A stretch of DNA of 64,000 bases from Bacillus sp. EAC (GTDB lineage Bacteria; Bacillota; Bacilli; Bacillales; Bacillaceae_G), in contig NZ_NCSY01000001.1 in assembly GCF_002156875.1 (NCBI RefSeq), forward strand, positions 124,001 through 188,000, in the 5' to 3' direction. The position numbers were made by a program, and so were the translations under genes. The notes beneath the pieces are model-generated. The model made no database searches, was not told the DNA's origin, and worked only from the letters and a program-made list of their open reading frames with translations. Shown piece by piece: positions 17,432 through 26,632 of this stretch. Each line of letters begins with the position of its first letter. Positions within the stretch are counted from its first letter, which is position 1.

Positions 17432-17902
17432 ATGTTAGAATGGTCTACCATTGCTTTAACATTTCTATTATCATCATATGTTATTATTATTTCTAATAGA
17501 AAAAAAGAATATCTATCATGTACAGTTGGTAAGATGGCAAGTATGACAAATTCCATGATGGCAAGTGTAACAATGGGAACTATATTTGGTATTCTGTTTC
17601 GAGATGTTGACTTAGCAATTCCAACGATTATATCTATCTTGATTGGAATATTAATCGGATATTTAACAGGCAAACCAATATCACTTATGGCAGCTTTAGA
17701 AGGAATAACTGCGGGTGTAATGGGTGGTATGATGGGTGCTATGTTAGGCATTATGCTTCAAGAAACATATATGGATATGATGATTTATTTCTTAGATGTC
17801 GTTTATGTTTTTGTCATTATTATGTTACTTCGGGTAATTGAAAAAGAATCAACTAAAATTAAAAATGAAAATACACTTATAAAACAGTCAAATTACTTAT
17901 AA
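17432..17902 (+). CDS. Met- and Gly-rich membrane protein
   Basis: 156 aa with about five hydrophobic segments and an unusual Met content: KMASMTNSMMASVTMGTIFG and TAGVMGGMMGAMLGIMLQ. The Gly-Met zippers suggest tight helix packing or soft-metal contacts. AAAGGAG precedes the ATG and a strong terminator follows. No named family recognised. Adjacent to the cupredoxin and YtkA-like genes, which is the only hint of a copper role. Confidence 0.6.
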   Translation: MLEWSTIALTFLLSSYVIIISNRKKEYLSCTVGKMASMTNSMMASVTMGTIFGILFRDVDLAIPTIISILIGILIGYLTGKPISLMAALEGITAGVMGGMMGAMLGIMLQETYMDMMIYFLDVVYVFVIIMLLRVIEKESTKIKNENTLIKQSNYL

Positions 17903-17943
17903 ACAAATAAGACTACCCATTTAGTAGGTAGTCTTATTTGTTT
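17901..17943. terminator. Strong bidirectional terminator
   Basis: AAACAAATAAGACTACC / GGTAGTCTTATTTGTTT: a 17-bp perfect stem between convergent genes. Confidence 0.85.
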
Positions 17944-17962
17944 ATATGCAATTTTTGAAGTC

Positions 17963-18589
17963 TCAAACAAGCTCTAAGTGACTCGTGTCACAGAGTAATT
18001 TAAACTCTAATTTATTTTGATCTTTATCCATTTCTATATGAGTCAAACTTGTGCCGTGTACAAATGGTATATCCCACAATTTCTCAATCGATGATTTTTT
18101 TAAGTAAGATACAATCGTAGCCAACACAACCGCATGTGTCACGACTAAAATATTTCCATTATTATTTGTATTAATAATATCGTTTAAAGCATCCTGCACA
18201 CGATTCTTTAAATCTTCTAAACCCTCACCACTATGTGGTATATGATTATATAAATGAGGCGAGTCCCATAGCGAAGAAAATTCTTTTTCAAATCGCTCAT
18301 TTATTTCTAATTTTGTCCTCCCTTCCCACTCTCCAAAATTTATTTCTTTTAACCTGTTTTCTTCAATTATGTGTATGTTCTTTTCTCCACGTAAAATCAT
18401 TGCTGTTTTAATTGCCCTATGGCTAGAACTTGTATAAATAATTTTAAAATCTATAGTTGATAATTTTTTACTAAGTAATTCAGCGTCCCTAATACCTTTG
18501 GATGTAAGATTAGAATCTTTCCATCCCTGTAATCGATTCTCGATGTTCCATTCAGTTTCCCCATGTCTTGTTAAATAAATATGTAACAA
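17963..18589 (-). CDS. Histidine phosphatase family protein (phosphoglycerate mutase-like)
   Basis: About 208 aa. The phospho-histidine motif TRHGETEWN opens the protein, and the second catalytic parts are LKEINFGEWEGR and VVTHAVVLATI. Likely a broad-specificity phosphatase rather than a glycolytic mutase. The TTG at 18589 is preferred because GGAGG lies 8 bases upstream and yields the standard short N-terminus; codons further up (to 18607) overlap that ribosome site. Last gene of galE-Nudix-phosphatase. Confidence 0.82.
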   Translation of the reverse strand: MLHIYLTRHGETEWNIENRLQGWKDSNLTSKGIRDAELLSKKLSTIDFKIIYTSSSHRAIKTAMILRGEKNIHIIEENRLKEINFGEWEGRTKLEINERFEKEFSSLWDSPHLYNHIPHSGEGLEDLKNRVQDALNDIINTNNNGNILVVTHAVVLATIVSYLKKSSIEKLWDIPFVHGTSLTHIEMDKDQNKLEFKLLCDTSHLELV

Positions 18590-18619
18590 ATACGATTCCT
18601 CCATCAAATAAAAGCTAGT

Positions 18620-19168
18620 CTAAAAATTACTTTTTAAATATTCCTTTGCTAAAATAATTGCATGAACTGTAAATAATTGAGTAATTGTACAATTATGTAT
18701 CATTTTCTGTACATCTTCAAAGTTAAAAAGCCTCACTTGAATATCTTCTGTACTGTCTAATTCTTGATTGTCTGATTGAACGGCATCAATTATTAAATAA
18801 GTACTTATCTTATTATCTTGAATAGATGGATTTACAAAAAATTCACCCAACAATATAGGATTCTTATTCGAAATATAACCTGTTTCTTCACGTACTTCTC
18901 TCATAATCCCAACTTCTTTTGTCTCATACTCTTCAATTTTCCCTGCAGGAATCTCTAAAAAGAAATCACCTGCGGCATGACGATATTGTTCCACAAGTAC
19001 TATTTGGTTTTTATCAGTAATGACAACTGCATTTACCCAATCAGAAAACTCATTTACGTAATAATCGTCAATAACTAAATTAGAAGGAAGCTGGACAGTA
19101 TCTTTCCTTAAATTTCCAAACTTAGTTTTATAAAGATAGGTTGAGGACAACGTTTTCCATTTTTTCAT
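18620..19168 (-). CDS. Nudix hydrolase, ADP-ribose pyrophosphatase-like
   Basis: 182 aa. Complete Nudix box GKIEEYETKEVGIMREVREETGY (about residues 79-101) preceded by VEQYRHA..FLEIPAG, the pattern of ADP-ribose/nucleotide-sugar pyrophosphatases. Lies 33 bases behind galE and about 30 before the phosphatase gene, which suggests a role with sugar nucleotides, though this is inference. AAGGAG precedes the ATG. Confidence 0.85.
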   Translation of the reverse strand: MKKWKTLSSTYLYKTKFGNLRKDTVQLPSNLVIDDYYVNEFSDWVNAVVITDKNQIVLVEQYRHAAGDFFLEIPAGKIEEYETKEVGIMREVREETGYISNKNPILLGEFFVNPSIQDNKISTYLIIDAVQSDNQELDSTEDIQVRLFNFEDVQKMIHNCTITQLFTVHAIILAKEYLKSNF

Positions 19169-19201
19169 TCATGACTCCTTAAATGATCAGAAAGAATTAA
19201 T

Positions 19202-20200
19202 CTATTTTATTTTATTTAGAAGTTCATTCCATTTCATAGCGTCTCTAATGCCATCTTCAATTGATAAAGATGCACTCCATTTAATTAATTTATTAATTTT
19301 ATCAACGTTGGCATATGATCCAGCAACATCACCTAATCTTGGTTGTACTTCTATTTTAGTTAATATTTTTCCATATACTTTTTCGAACATTGAAACAAAC
19401 TCTCTAACAGTAACTCCTTCACCTTTTCCTACATTTAATACGAGATATGGATTTTGAGGTGATTCAGAAAGTTCAAATGCATTTTCAAAATTTTCAACTG
19501 CTTTTACATGTGCTAAAGCTAGATCCCAAACGTGAATGTAGTCTCTAATGCCAGTACCATCTTTTGTTGACCAATTTGTACCTGTAATGTGAAAACATTG
19601 ACTCTCTTCAGATACAGCTTTAAGCAAGCATCCTAATAAATGAGATGGAAATTCAATACTTGAACCTGTTCTCATTTTAGGATCCGCCCCAATTGGATTA
19701 AAATAACGTAAAGCAATGCCTCTCATTTCATAAGCATGACAAAAATCTTGAAGAATCATCTCGGTCATAAATTTCGTACGAGCATAAGGACTTCTTGGGT
19801 TCAATACTGACTCTTCTGTAACAATTAACTCTATTGGATCATCATATATTGAAGCTGAAGAACTATATACAATCTTCTTTAACCCTAGTTTGTTTAAATG
19901 TGAAAAAAGACTAATCGATTTTGATAGATTTTCAGAATAATATGCACCTGGATTTTTAACCGAATCTGGAACAACAGTTAATGCAGCAAGATGAATCGTA
20001 AAATCGATGTCCGGATGCTCAGTACAAATTCTCTCTAATAGTGCGAAATCAGCTATATCACCTTTGTAAAAATATTTATCATATGTAAAATCAATTCTGT
20101 CATTTTGATCTAATATAATTGGTATATGTCCATTATCGATTAATGCACAACATACCGTACTTCCTATGTAACCAGTACCACCTGTAACTAAAATTTTCAT
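19202..20200 (-). CDS. galE: UDP-glucose 4-epimerase
   Basis: 332-aa extended short-chain dehydrogenase. NAD-binding GGTGYIGS at residues 7-14, AALTVVPDSVKNP, catalytic YARTK (about 141-145) after YSSSASIY, and RYFNPIGADP are all GalE hallmarks. Interconverts UDP-glucose and UDP-galactose. First of a three-gene minus-strand cluster. Relatives can act on other UDP-sugars or be dTDP/CDP-sugar epimerases, so the exact substrate is less certain than the family. The 279 bases upstream show nothing notable. Confidence 0.85.
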   Translation of the reverse strand: MKILVTGGTGYIGSTVCCALIDNGHIPIILDQNDRIDFTYDKYFYKGDIADFALLERICTEHPDIDFTIHLAALTVVPDSVKNPGAYYSENLSKSISLFSHLNKLGLKKIVYSSSASIYDDPIELIVTEESVLNPRSPYARTKFMTEMILQDFCHAYEMRGIALRYFNPIGADPKMRTGSSIEFPSHLLGCLLKAVSEESQCFHITGTNWSTKDGTGIRDYIHVWDLALAHVKAVENFENAFELSESPQNPYLVLNVGKGEGVTVREFVSMFEKVYGKILTKIEVQPRLGDVAGSYANVDKINKLIKWSASLSIEDGIRDAMKWNELLNKIK

Positions 20201-20478
20201 TCTACTTTTCTCCTAAATCTTATTCTTTCTCCACTACGATTCTAGATTTCATCTCATATGTATTGACAGAGTAGGCATCTAAAGGAATATAATTCGGTTT
20301 TTATAGTATGTATTACACGAATTTTAAAGTGTTTTCATGTAATTAGTTCAACTATATTTTTTAAGTCTACAAATTTCTCTTCACTAGTTTCCTGCTTTAT
20401 ATTCTGCTTTAATAAACTCTGATGCAACCCAAAATATAACTCTAGTGGAATCTATCTAATCATAGTTGAAGTTATAAA

Positions 20479-20949
20479 TTAAACCATTCTTTTTACCGGA
20501 TACATATAAACTTCTTCATCTCCATAAACATCACCGGTCGGTTGGAAACCAAGTTTCTGATAAATATTAGAAGCATATTTGTTTTCTTTGTTTACAGTTA
20601 AACGGATTTCTTCGCATTGTGAAAATTGACTAGTAATCCAATTTATCATTTCTTTTAAAGCAGATTTCCCATAACCATTGCCTTGGTATTTTTGATCTAT
20701 GATGAATCCGTTTATCCAATAACTATACGTTGTATTCTCTTCATACGCATGCATCATAAAGCCTACCATTTTTTGATCATCATAGATTGCAAACGGTAGA
20801 TACTCCACATTTTCTCCATCTGGTTTTATATATACCTTCGCAAGTGAAACAGACACGGAAGGTACAAAGTTTTTTTGTGATTCATTAACTTGAAGATCCA
20901 TAGCCTCTTCCCAATTTTCTCGTGTAACAGGTTTTAATATTATAGTCAC
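20479..20949 (-). CDS. GNAT acetyltransferase, BltD/spermidine acetyltransferase-like
   Basis: 156 aa. The acetyl-CoA loop is QKYQGNGYGKSALKEMI. The start TRENWEEAMDLQVNESQKNFVPSVSVSLAKVYI and FAIYDDQKMVGFMMH resemble the BltD/PaiA-like polyamine acetyltransferases of bacilli. GTG start with GAGG upstream. The neighbouring MFS transporter gene upstream on the same strand recalls the blt/bltD pairing, but the two are separated by a terminator and the substrate is not established. Confidence 0.72.
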   Translation of the reverse strand: MTIILKPVTRENWEEAMDLQVNESQKNFVPSVSVSLAKVYIKPDGENVEYLPFAIYDDQKMVGFMMHAYEENTTYSYWINGFIIDQKYQGNGYGKSALKEMINWITSQFSQCEEIRLTVNKENKYASNIYQKLGFQPTGDVYGDEEVYMYPVKRMV

Positions 20950-21036
20950 TTCAATACCTCATATCATTATATATTTTTATTTTAATCATTAAATTTATAA
21001 TATTCTTATTGTTCGATACAATGCAATAGTAAAGAA

Positions 21037-21064
21037 AAGTCTTACTACTTTTGTAAGACTTTTT
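21037..21064 (-). terminator. Rho-independent terminator overlapping the MFS stop codon
   Basis: AAGTCTTAC (21037-21045) / GTAAGACTT (21053-21061). The TAG stop of the MFS gene lies inside the stem. Confidence 0.65.
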
Positions 21065-22310
21065 CATTTTTAAATCTACGCAAAATGTTTTGGAAAGTTC
21101 TCTTTGAGTTAGAGGAATATAGTATAAAGGCAAATAAAATCAGTGATACAAATAACATTAAAAATGAACTTAAGATGACAATAATTTGTAATGAAAAGTT
21201 TTTAGCCAAATAACCAATTGTAATGGTAAACAAAATGACAAATATAGCTTGTACAAAGCCGTATAAACTACCTATCCTCCCCATTAAATTTACAGGCACT
21301 TTGTTTTGATAAAACGTATCATAACCAATATTTGAAATTGCCAATGCAAATGATAAGATGAAAAATCCAATTGCAGCCATGAAAAAATTGTTTGAGAAAG
21401 CATAAATAATATAGCCAAGTGAAAGGAATATAGAACCAATCCATATCAATTTTTTTGACTTTATTTTGTTTAAGAAAATTGAATTAACTAATGATCCTAC
21501 TATAAAACCAACACCAGCTAAACTAACCAATACCCCGTATTTGCTATTTGTTAGTAAAAGGACTTCCTTTGAAAAGGATGCTTCAAGTGAATCAATGGAT
21601 GCCGTTAGAATTAAAATAAAAGTATATAAAAATATGATTTTGACAAGCATTCTGTTGTTACTGCTAAAATGTAAAACTACCTTTAGATCCTTCTTCAGCA
21701 TCTTTAAAGTGATAGGTGTTTTTGAACTAGATTCATCTATATTATTTTCAATATTTGGTAATAAAACGGTAATTATACCAGAAACTAATAATGATATTGC
21801 ATTAATTGAAATTGCTAATTTTGGTGTACCAATCATAAATAGAACGCCAGCTATAGTTGGACCAAGCACAAATGCTCCAGAGCTTACTAAACTTCGCATA
21901 GCATTAAATTTTTGTCTTCTTTCATTCGGTAAAAGCTTGGTTATATACACCATTGAAGTTGGGTAAAAAATGGAACTACACATATTAATCACTAATACGA
22001 AAGCATAGATTATCCAAAGTGTAGAGATAAATGGTAATACGAAAATGACTATTGCTCTTAAAAAATCAAGTTGAATCATTAAATTACGTTTATTTGTACG
22101 ATCAATTAGACTCCCTGACCAAAAATTAGTAAGAAGCGTTGCAGCTGGCTTTAAAATATACAAGAATGAAACAGCAAGTGGAGATGAAGTCATGTCTAAA
22201 ATAATTAAATTTAGTGCAATCAGATAAATCCAACTTCCAATATTCGAGATTCCAATACTAGTTAAAAGTAAAAAAGAATTTTTCCAACCATTAATATGGT
22301 TATTATTCAT
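21045..22310 (-). CDS. MFS transporter controlled by a T-box
   Basis: 421-aa major facilitator protein with twelve hydrophobic segments, of the MFS_3/macrolide-efflux-like group (GSWIYLIALNLIILDMTSSPLAVSFLYILKP; WSGSLIDRTNKRNLM in the loop between helices 2 and 3). The start is ATG at 22310, with GGGAGG 8 bases upstream. A T-box leader ends about 55 bases before the gene, so expression should rise when a particular tRNA is uncharged. That points to amino acid or peptide-derivative transport rather than drug efflux, but direction and substrate are unknown. Confidence 0.85.
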   Translation of the reverse strand: MNNNHINGWKNSFLLLTSIGISNIGSWIYLIALNLIILDMTSSPLAVSFLYILKPAATLLTNFWSGSLIDRTNKRNLMIQLDFLRAIVIFVLPFISTLWIIYAFVLVINMCSSIFYPTSMVYITKLLPNERRQKFNAMRSLVSSGAFVLGPTIAGVLFMIGTPKLAISINAISLLVSGIITVLLPNIENNIDESSSKTPITLKMLKKDLKVVLHFSSNNRMLVKIIFLYTFILILTASIDSLEASFSKEVLLLTNSKYGVLVSLAGVGFIVGSLVNSIFLNKIKSKKLIWIGSIFLSLGYIIYAFSNNFFMAAIGFFILSFALAISNIGYDTFYQNKVPVNLMGRIGSLYGFVQAIFVILFTITIGYLAKNFSLQIIVILSSFLMLFVSLILFAFILYSSNSKRTFQNILRRFKNEKVLQK

Positions 22311-22364
22311 AGTGATTCCTCCCAGCAATTCAGTTAAAATAGGAAACCGTATCCTATTAAAAAT

Positions 22365-22650
22365 AAAAAAATCCCACCCCCAAGACTTTTAAAGTCTTGG
22401 GGACGAGATTTATATGCCGTGGTACCACCCCAGTTTATTAATATGTCACCATATTAACCTTTTCAAGTACAAAAATTCTATACTCTAGCTCTATAACAGG
22501 AGCACCTGTCACACCATCCCAATTCCTTTTGTTCCGATGTGATGCTCAGAGGCTTGCTTCGATAAATAAATTCTTGCCCCTTTTTCAGCGTACGGAGCTC
22601 TCTGCTAAGAATCTTAAAAATCTACTCTTCTCATCATTGCATTTAATTTT
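22365..22650 (-). promoter_or_regulatory. T-box leader (tRNA-sensing riboswitch) of the MFS gene
   Basis: Read on the minus strand: a stem I region with GAAGAGTAGA, AGCAGAGAGCTCC and the 3' flank GAAGCAAGCC; the antiterminator core GGTGGTACCACGG (plus 22417-22429); then a terminator with stem CCCCAAGACTTT/AAAGTCTTGGGG and T7 (22365-22408). Aligning the specifier flank with that of the lysS T-box in this window (GAA-AAA-AG versus GAA-GCA-AG) puts the specifier at 22555-22557, codon GCA (alanine). Shifting the register by one would read AGC (serine), so the amino acid is tentative. Confidence 0.88.
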
Positions 22651-22823
22651 CATAATATTAACATTTATTCCCATTTAAGTAAAATATTTTTTTAAAAATA
22701 TCTAAATATTATATTTTTATTTTCATAATTTACTATTCCTCTCAATCGAATGACTAAAAATCAGTATATTTTAAAGATTTTTGGAAAAAACAACCATATT
22801 AAGCTTATTCTAAGGAGAACATC

Positions 22824-23654
22824 ATGAAAAAATCATTAGTGGCAGCGTCAATTGTAAGTGCATTTACTATTGGTTCAGTAACGGGAATTCACATTACTCG
22901 GGCAGATATGGAGAGAAGTTCACAAGAACAAAATGTGATGGCGACGAACTGGTTCCAGACTTCGGCAGAAAATAAAGCATTGCAAATCCAAATCTATAAT
23001 CAAGCTACAAAAGAATTGCATGGAACGATTAATAAGAAAAATGCGAAAGACAAGAAATTAAATGCAAAGGCAAAACCTGCAGCAGTCGTACTTGATATTG
23101 ATGAGACCGTATTAGACAATTCACCTGATACTGCTTGGGCAATAAAAAACAACGCTAAACACCCCCAAGGTTGGGATGAATGGATTAAAATGGCAAAAGC
23201 TGACTTAATTCCAGGGGCTAAGGAATTCTTAGTTGCAGCTAGTAAAATGAATGTTGAGCTTTATTACCTCACTAATCGAGATGAAAAATACAGATTAGAA
23301 ACGTTAAAAAATTTAAAGCTTCATGGTCTACCAGATGCAGATAATAAACATTTAATCTTGAAAACGAATACTGCTCAAAAAGGACCAAGACAAGCTCAAA
23401 TTGCAAAAACAAATGAAATTGTAATGTTGATTGGTGATAATTCAAACGACCTATCAGACATTTTTTATAAATCAGATGTAAAAACTCGATATAATAATGT
23501 AGATAAAATTGCTAAAGAACTAGGCGTAAAGTATATCCAACTTCCAAATCCAATGTATGGTGACTGGGAAAGCGCAATTTATGACTATGATATGAAAAAA
23601 ACAGATCAAGAAAAAGCAATCGACCGATATAATGCACTAAAAACGATGAAGTAA
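22824..23654 (+). CDS. HAD acid phosphatase, lipoprotein e(P4)/class C 5'-nucleotidase family
   Basis: 276-aa exported phosphatase. Signal-peptide-like N-terminus (residues 1-27) but no lipobox Cys, unlike true e(P4). The DDDD-type motif VLDIDETVLDNS (about residues 89-100), YYLTNRDEK and LIGDNSNDLSD are characteristic. It probably hydrolyses nucleoside monophosphates or other phosphomonoesters outside the membrane. AAGGAG before the ATG; a terminator follows at once. Confidence 0.85.
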   Translation: MKKSLVAASIVSAFTIGSVTGIHITRADMERSSQEQNVMATNWFQTSAENKALQIQIYNQATKELHGTINKKNAKDKKLNAKAKPAAVVLDIDETVLDNSPDTAWAIKNNAKHPQGWDEWIKMAKADLIPGAKEFLVAASKMNVELYYLTNRDEKYRLETLKNLKLHGLPDADNKHLILKTNTAQKGPRQAQIAKTNEIVMLIGDNSNDLSDIFYKSDVKTRYNNVDKIAKELGVKYIQLPNPMYGDWESAIYDYDMKKTDQEKAIDRYNALKTMK

Positions 23655-23656
23655 AT

Positions 23657-23698
23657 TAAAACGTTAGTTGAGAAAATAAACTCAGCTAACGTTTTTTT
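23657..23698 (+). terminator. Rho-independent terminator
   Basis: AAAACGTTAG-TTGAG / CTCAG-CTAACGTTTT stem with T7, behind the acid phosphatase gene. Confidence 0.8.
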
Positions 23699-23811
23699 AT
23701 CCAAACATTTTTTTGACAGAGTAACTAGGTCTTATCTCATTTAATTGAAAATAAAATATAAGTGATTACTACAATATCTATCTAAGATGATGAAGACTGG
23801 GGGCGATGGAA

Positions 23812-24615
23812 GTGTCATTTGTTGAGCTTAATTCTGAAACAGAACTCTTTTATGAAGATAGTGGCAAGGGTCAAACGATCATTTTTGTACACGGAGTAAT
23901 GATGAGTAGTAAATTTTTTTATAAACAAGTCCCTTATTTTCAAGAAAATTATCGAGTAATTACCCTTGATCTCCGAGCTCATGGGAAGTCAACGAAAGTA
24001 CAAAATGGTCATACTGTTGCTCAATATGCTAGGGATTTAAAATTATTTATCGAAAAGCTTAATTTAAATGATGTCATATTAGTTGGTTGGTCAATGGGAG
24101 CTTTTGTGTTATGGGATTATGTTAATCAATTTGGCACAGAAAATATAAAGGCTTTAACTATTGTTGATCAATCTGCTTCTGATTATATTTGGCCAGAATG
24201 GGAATTTGGAGCTTTTGACTTCAACATTTTGAAAAATGTCATGCAATCAATTCAAGAAGATCAAAATGGTTTTAACAGTGAATTTATATATGGTATGTAC
24301 AAAGAAAATCCTCCACCAGAAGATCATCAATGGATATTAGAAGAAATGAATAAATTACCTGCAGCAATCGCAAGTACAATTGTCTTTAATCAAACAGCTG
24401 TTGATTATCGAGAAACAATGTCAAACGTAAATATCCCTACATTAATTTGCTTTGGAAGTTCAGGATTCTTCCCATTAGCAGCTGGTGAATATATTCAAAA
24501 TAAAATAAAAGGTTCAAAATTTGTCCCATTTTATGAAAGTAGTCATCTATTATTCTTAGAGGAAACTGAGAAATTTAATAAGGAACTAGATTTATTCTTT
24601 AAGAGTATAAAGTAA
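23812..24615 (+). CDS. Alpha/beta hydrolase
   Basis: About 267 aa. Oxyanion-hole FVHGVMMSS, DLRAHGKS, nucleophile elbow GWSMGAF (Ser about residue 95) and a C-terminal SSHLLFLEE with the catalytic His. Similar to non-haem peroxidase/esterase-like hydrolases, substrate unknown. The start is uncertain: GTG at 23812 has GGGGG at a good distance, while an ATG at 23806 lies almost on that site. Followed by a terminator. Confidence 0.8.
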   Translation: MSFVELNSETELFYEDSGKGQTIIFVHGVMMSSKFFYKQVPYFQENYRVITLDLRAHGKSTKVQNGHTVAQYARDLKLFIEKLNLNDVILVGWSMGAFVLWDYVNQFGTENIKALTIVDQSASDYIWPEWEFGAFDFNILKNVMQSIQEDQNGFNSEFIYGMYKENPPPEDHQWILEEMNKLPAAIASTIVFNQTAVDYRETMSNVNIPTLICFGSSGFFPLAAGEYIQNKIKGSKFVPFYESSHLLFLEETEKFNKELDLFFKSIK

Positions 24616-24630
24616 GCATATTTAAAAGCG

Positions 24631-24661
24631 AAAAAACTGTTCAAGCTTGAACAGTTTTTTT
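24631..24661. terminator. Bidirectional terminator
   Basis: AAACTGTTCA / TGAACAGTTT with T7 on one side and A6 on the other, between the convergent hydrolase and desR genes. Confidence 0.8.
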
Positions 24662-24700
24662 GTTAATCTATTTTAAATTTAAGCTATTAGTGAATTTATA

Positions 24701-25300
24701 TTATTTAAACCAGCCTTTTTCTTTCGACTGCTTTATCGCTTCAATTCTGTTTTTTACTTCGAGTTTATCTAGAATCATTGAAATATAATTTCTAACGGTA
24801 CCTGTTTTAAGACTTAATTGATCAGCTATTTCTTGTGTATTCATTCCGTCTGCAACTAATTCCAAAACTTCCTTTTCACGTTCTGTTAAAGGATTTCCTT
24901 CACTATAGACATCATCCATTAGCTCAGGTGCATAAATACGTTTCCCTCCGATAATGCTTCGGATTGAACTCGCAAGTTCGTCGCTAGGACTATCTTTTAA
25001 TAAATACCCCTTCACACCTGCTTTAAGTGCCCTTTGAAAATAACCAGAACGAGCAAACGTAGTCAAAATTATAACTTTGCAATCATAAGATTTAAGTTCT
25101 TCTGCAGCATCTAACCCGGTCTTTCCAGGCATTTCAATATCCATTATACAAATGTCTGGTTGTAAACTCTTTACAAGTGATATAGCTTCTTCCCCATCAG
25201 TCGCTTTTCCAACAACTTCCATATCATCTTCTAGATTTAGTAAGGAACCTAAGGCTCCTAACAGCATTCGCTGGTCTTCAGCTATAACTATTCGAATCAT
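24701..25300 (-). CDS. desR: Response regulator DesR
   Basis: 199-aa NarL/LuxR-type regulator: receiver domain with the phospho-acceptor in CIMDIEMPGKTGLD (Asp54 region) and a C-terminal LuxR helix-turn-helix (NPLTEREKEVLELVADGMNTQEIADQL). Immediately downstream of the desK-like kinase with a 4-base overlap, and next to a membrane desaturase gene, which is the arrangement of the Bacillus thermosensing DesK-DesR system. Expected to activate des in the cold via the operator at 27782-27818. Confidence 0.88.
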   Translation of the reverse strand: MIRIVIAEDQRMLLGALGSLLNLEDDMEVVGKATDGEEAISLVKSLQPDICIMDIEMPGKTGLDAAEELKSYDCKVIILTTFARSGYFQRALKAGVKGYLLKDSPSDELASSIRSIIGGKRIYAPELMDDVYSEGNPLTEREKEVLELVADGMNTQEIADQLSLKTGTVRNYISMILDKLEVKNRIEAIKQSKEKGWFK

Positions 25301-26436
25301 TTAAGCTCCTCCTTCTCAATTTGTTTAACATCAATCGGTACCATCATTATTAATGTGGTCCCTTCTCCACTGACAACATCAAGTGTTCCGTTAACAAATT
25401 CTAGTCTCTCCTTCATACCAATCAAGCCATAACCTTTCGAAAAATTCCCTATTGAAGTGCATCCTATTCCATTATCTTTTACGCTAATTACAATTTCGTT
25501 CCTTGTTTGATTTATTAAAATTTGACATTTTGTAGCTCTGCTATGTTTTACAACATTTGTAACAGCCTCTTTTAAACACATACTAACAATATTTTCAGTT
25601 AGTAAAGAAACATTTGAAAGTGTAAGTTCGTCTGGAGTTTCGAATTCGATTTCCGCAGCAAGTAAAAGTTGTTTTATACGTATGATTTCATCCTTTATTC
25701 TGATTCCACGCATTTGAGATACAATCTTTCTCACCTCATTTAACGCGGTTCGAGCAGTTTGTTGAACATCCCTTAACTCATTTTGGGCTTGTTCAGGATC
25801 CTTTGAAATTAACTTTCGAGCCAAGTCACTTTTTAAACCAATTAACGAAAGCTTTTGACCGAGCGTATCATGTAAATCACGTGCAATCCTCTGTCTTTCT
25901 TCAAGTTTAACTAAATCGGAAATTCGTTTGTTTGCATCTACTAGTTTTTCCTCTAGCTGACCTCTCTCATTTCGACTATGTATACTAAAAGGTAACAAAA
26001 TTACACTAATCCATGTAATAACGACAAAAGGCAGTTGCTTAATCATAAAATCTTCTTGAAGTATAATCGTTATGTTTATTGAAACTGTTGTGATGACTAA
26101 ATGTAAAATATAAAGAGTCAAAAATGTAACTCTGTTCTTTTTGTTCCCTATTAGATAGGCGTTAAAAAAAGCAAAGTAAACATAACTAAACAATACTGTC
26201 ATCACGATTGAAATACTTATCAAAATCGGAGACCAAATATAAATTGACCACCCTTTGGAAGTGTATGCAAATCGGTATAAAATAAAGAAAGTGATTGATA
26301 GAAATACACCGACTATATCGTAAATTGTTGATTGAGAAGATAAATAAATAAAATAAAACGGTAAAATGGATAATACTGTCCAGATATACGGTGAAATTCC
26401 CGTACTTTTCAGGAATGACAAATACGTTTTTATCAT
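25297..26436 (-). CDS. desK: Sensor histidine kinase DesK
   Basis: 379 aa: five hydrophobic segments (residues 1 to about 155) form the membrane thermosensor, then a HisKA_3 dimerisation helix with the phospho-His in ARDLHDTLGQKLSLIGLKSDLA (about residue 188), and an HATPase domain (VTNVVKHSRATKC; DNGIGC; GYGLIGMKERLE). Lacks extracellular domains, as in DesK, which senses membrane thickness/fluidity. GAGG precedes the ATG. 238 bases separate it from the upstream des gene; that gap holds only a repeat remnant. Confidence 0.88.
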   Translation of the reverse strand: MIKTYLSFLKSTGISPYIWTVLSILPFYFIYLSSQSTIYDIVGVFLSITFFILYRFAYTSKGWSIYIWSPILISISIVMTVLFSYVYFAFFNAYLIGNKKNRVTFLTLYILHLVITTVSINITIILQEDFMIKQLPFVVITWISVILLPFSIHSRNERGQLEEKLVDANKRISDLVKLEERQRIARDLHDTLGQKLSLIGLKSDLARKLISKDPEQAQNELRDVQQTARTALNEVRKIVSQMRGIRIKDEIIRIKQLLLAAEIEFETPDELTLSNVSLLTENIVSMCLKEAVTNVVKHSRATKCQILINQTRNEIVISVKDNGIGCTSIGNFSKGYGLIGMKERLEFVNGTLDVVSGEGTTLIMMVPIDVKQIEKEELK

Positions 26437-26632
26437 AATTAAACCTCATTTTTTATTTGGAAAATTTAACTATCTTACATACAATTTTAGCATATTTGTT
26501 ATTTGTTAATTTCATAATTTACTCGAATTGGCTATTTTTCTAAAACTAACGTTGAAATTAGTTGATTTTTCTTTCTAGCATAGCAATTAACTGTTCCAAT
26601 CAAATCCACAGATAATAATATGGTTTTAAAAA

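Noticed and set aside
17332-17751. 139-codon minus-strand frame rich in Ile and Pro
   Set aside because: Antisense to the Met-rich membrane protein, which has a good ribosome site and terminator.
20201-20478. Possible small gene or RNA upstream of galE
   Set aside because: No ribosome site with an open frame and no stable hairpin stands out; left unannotated.
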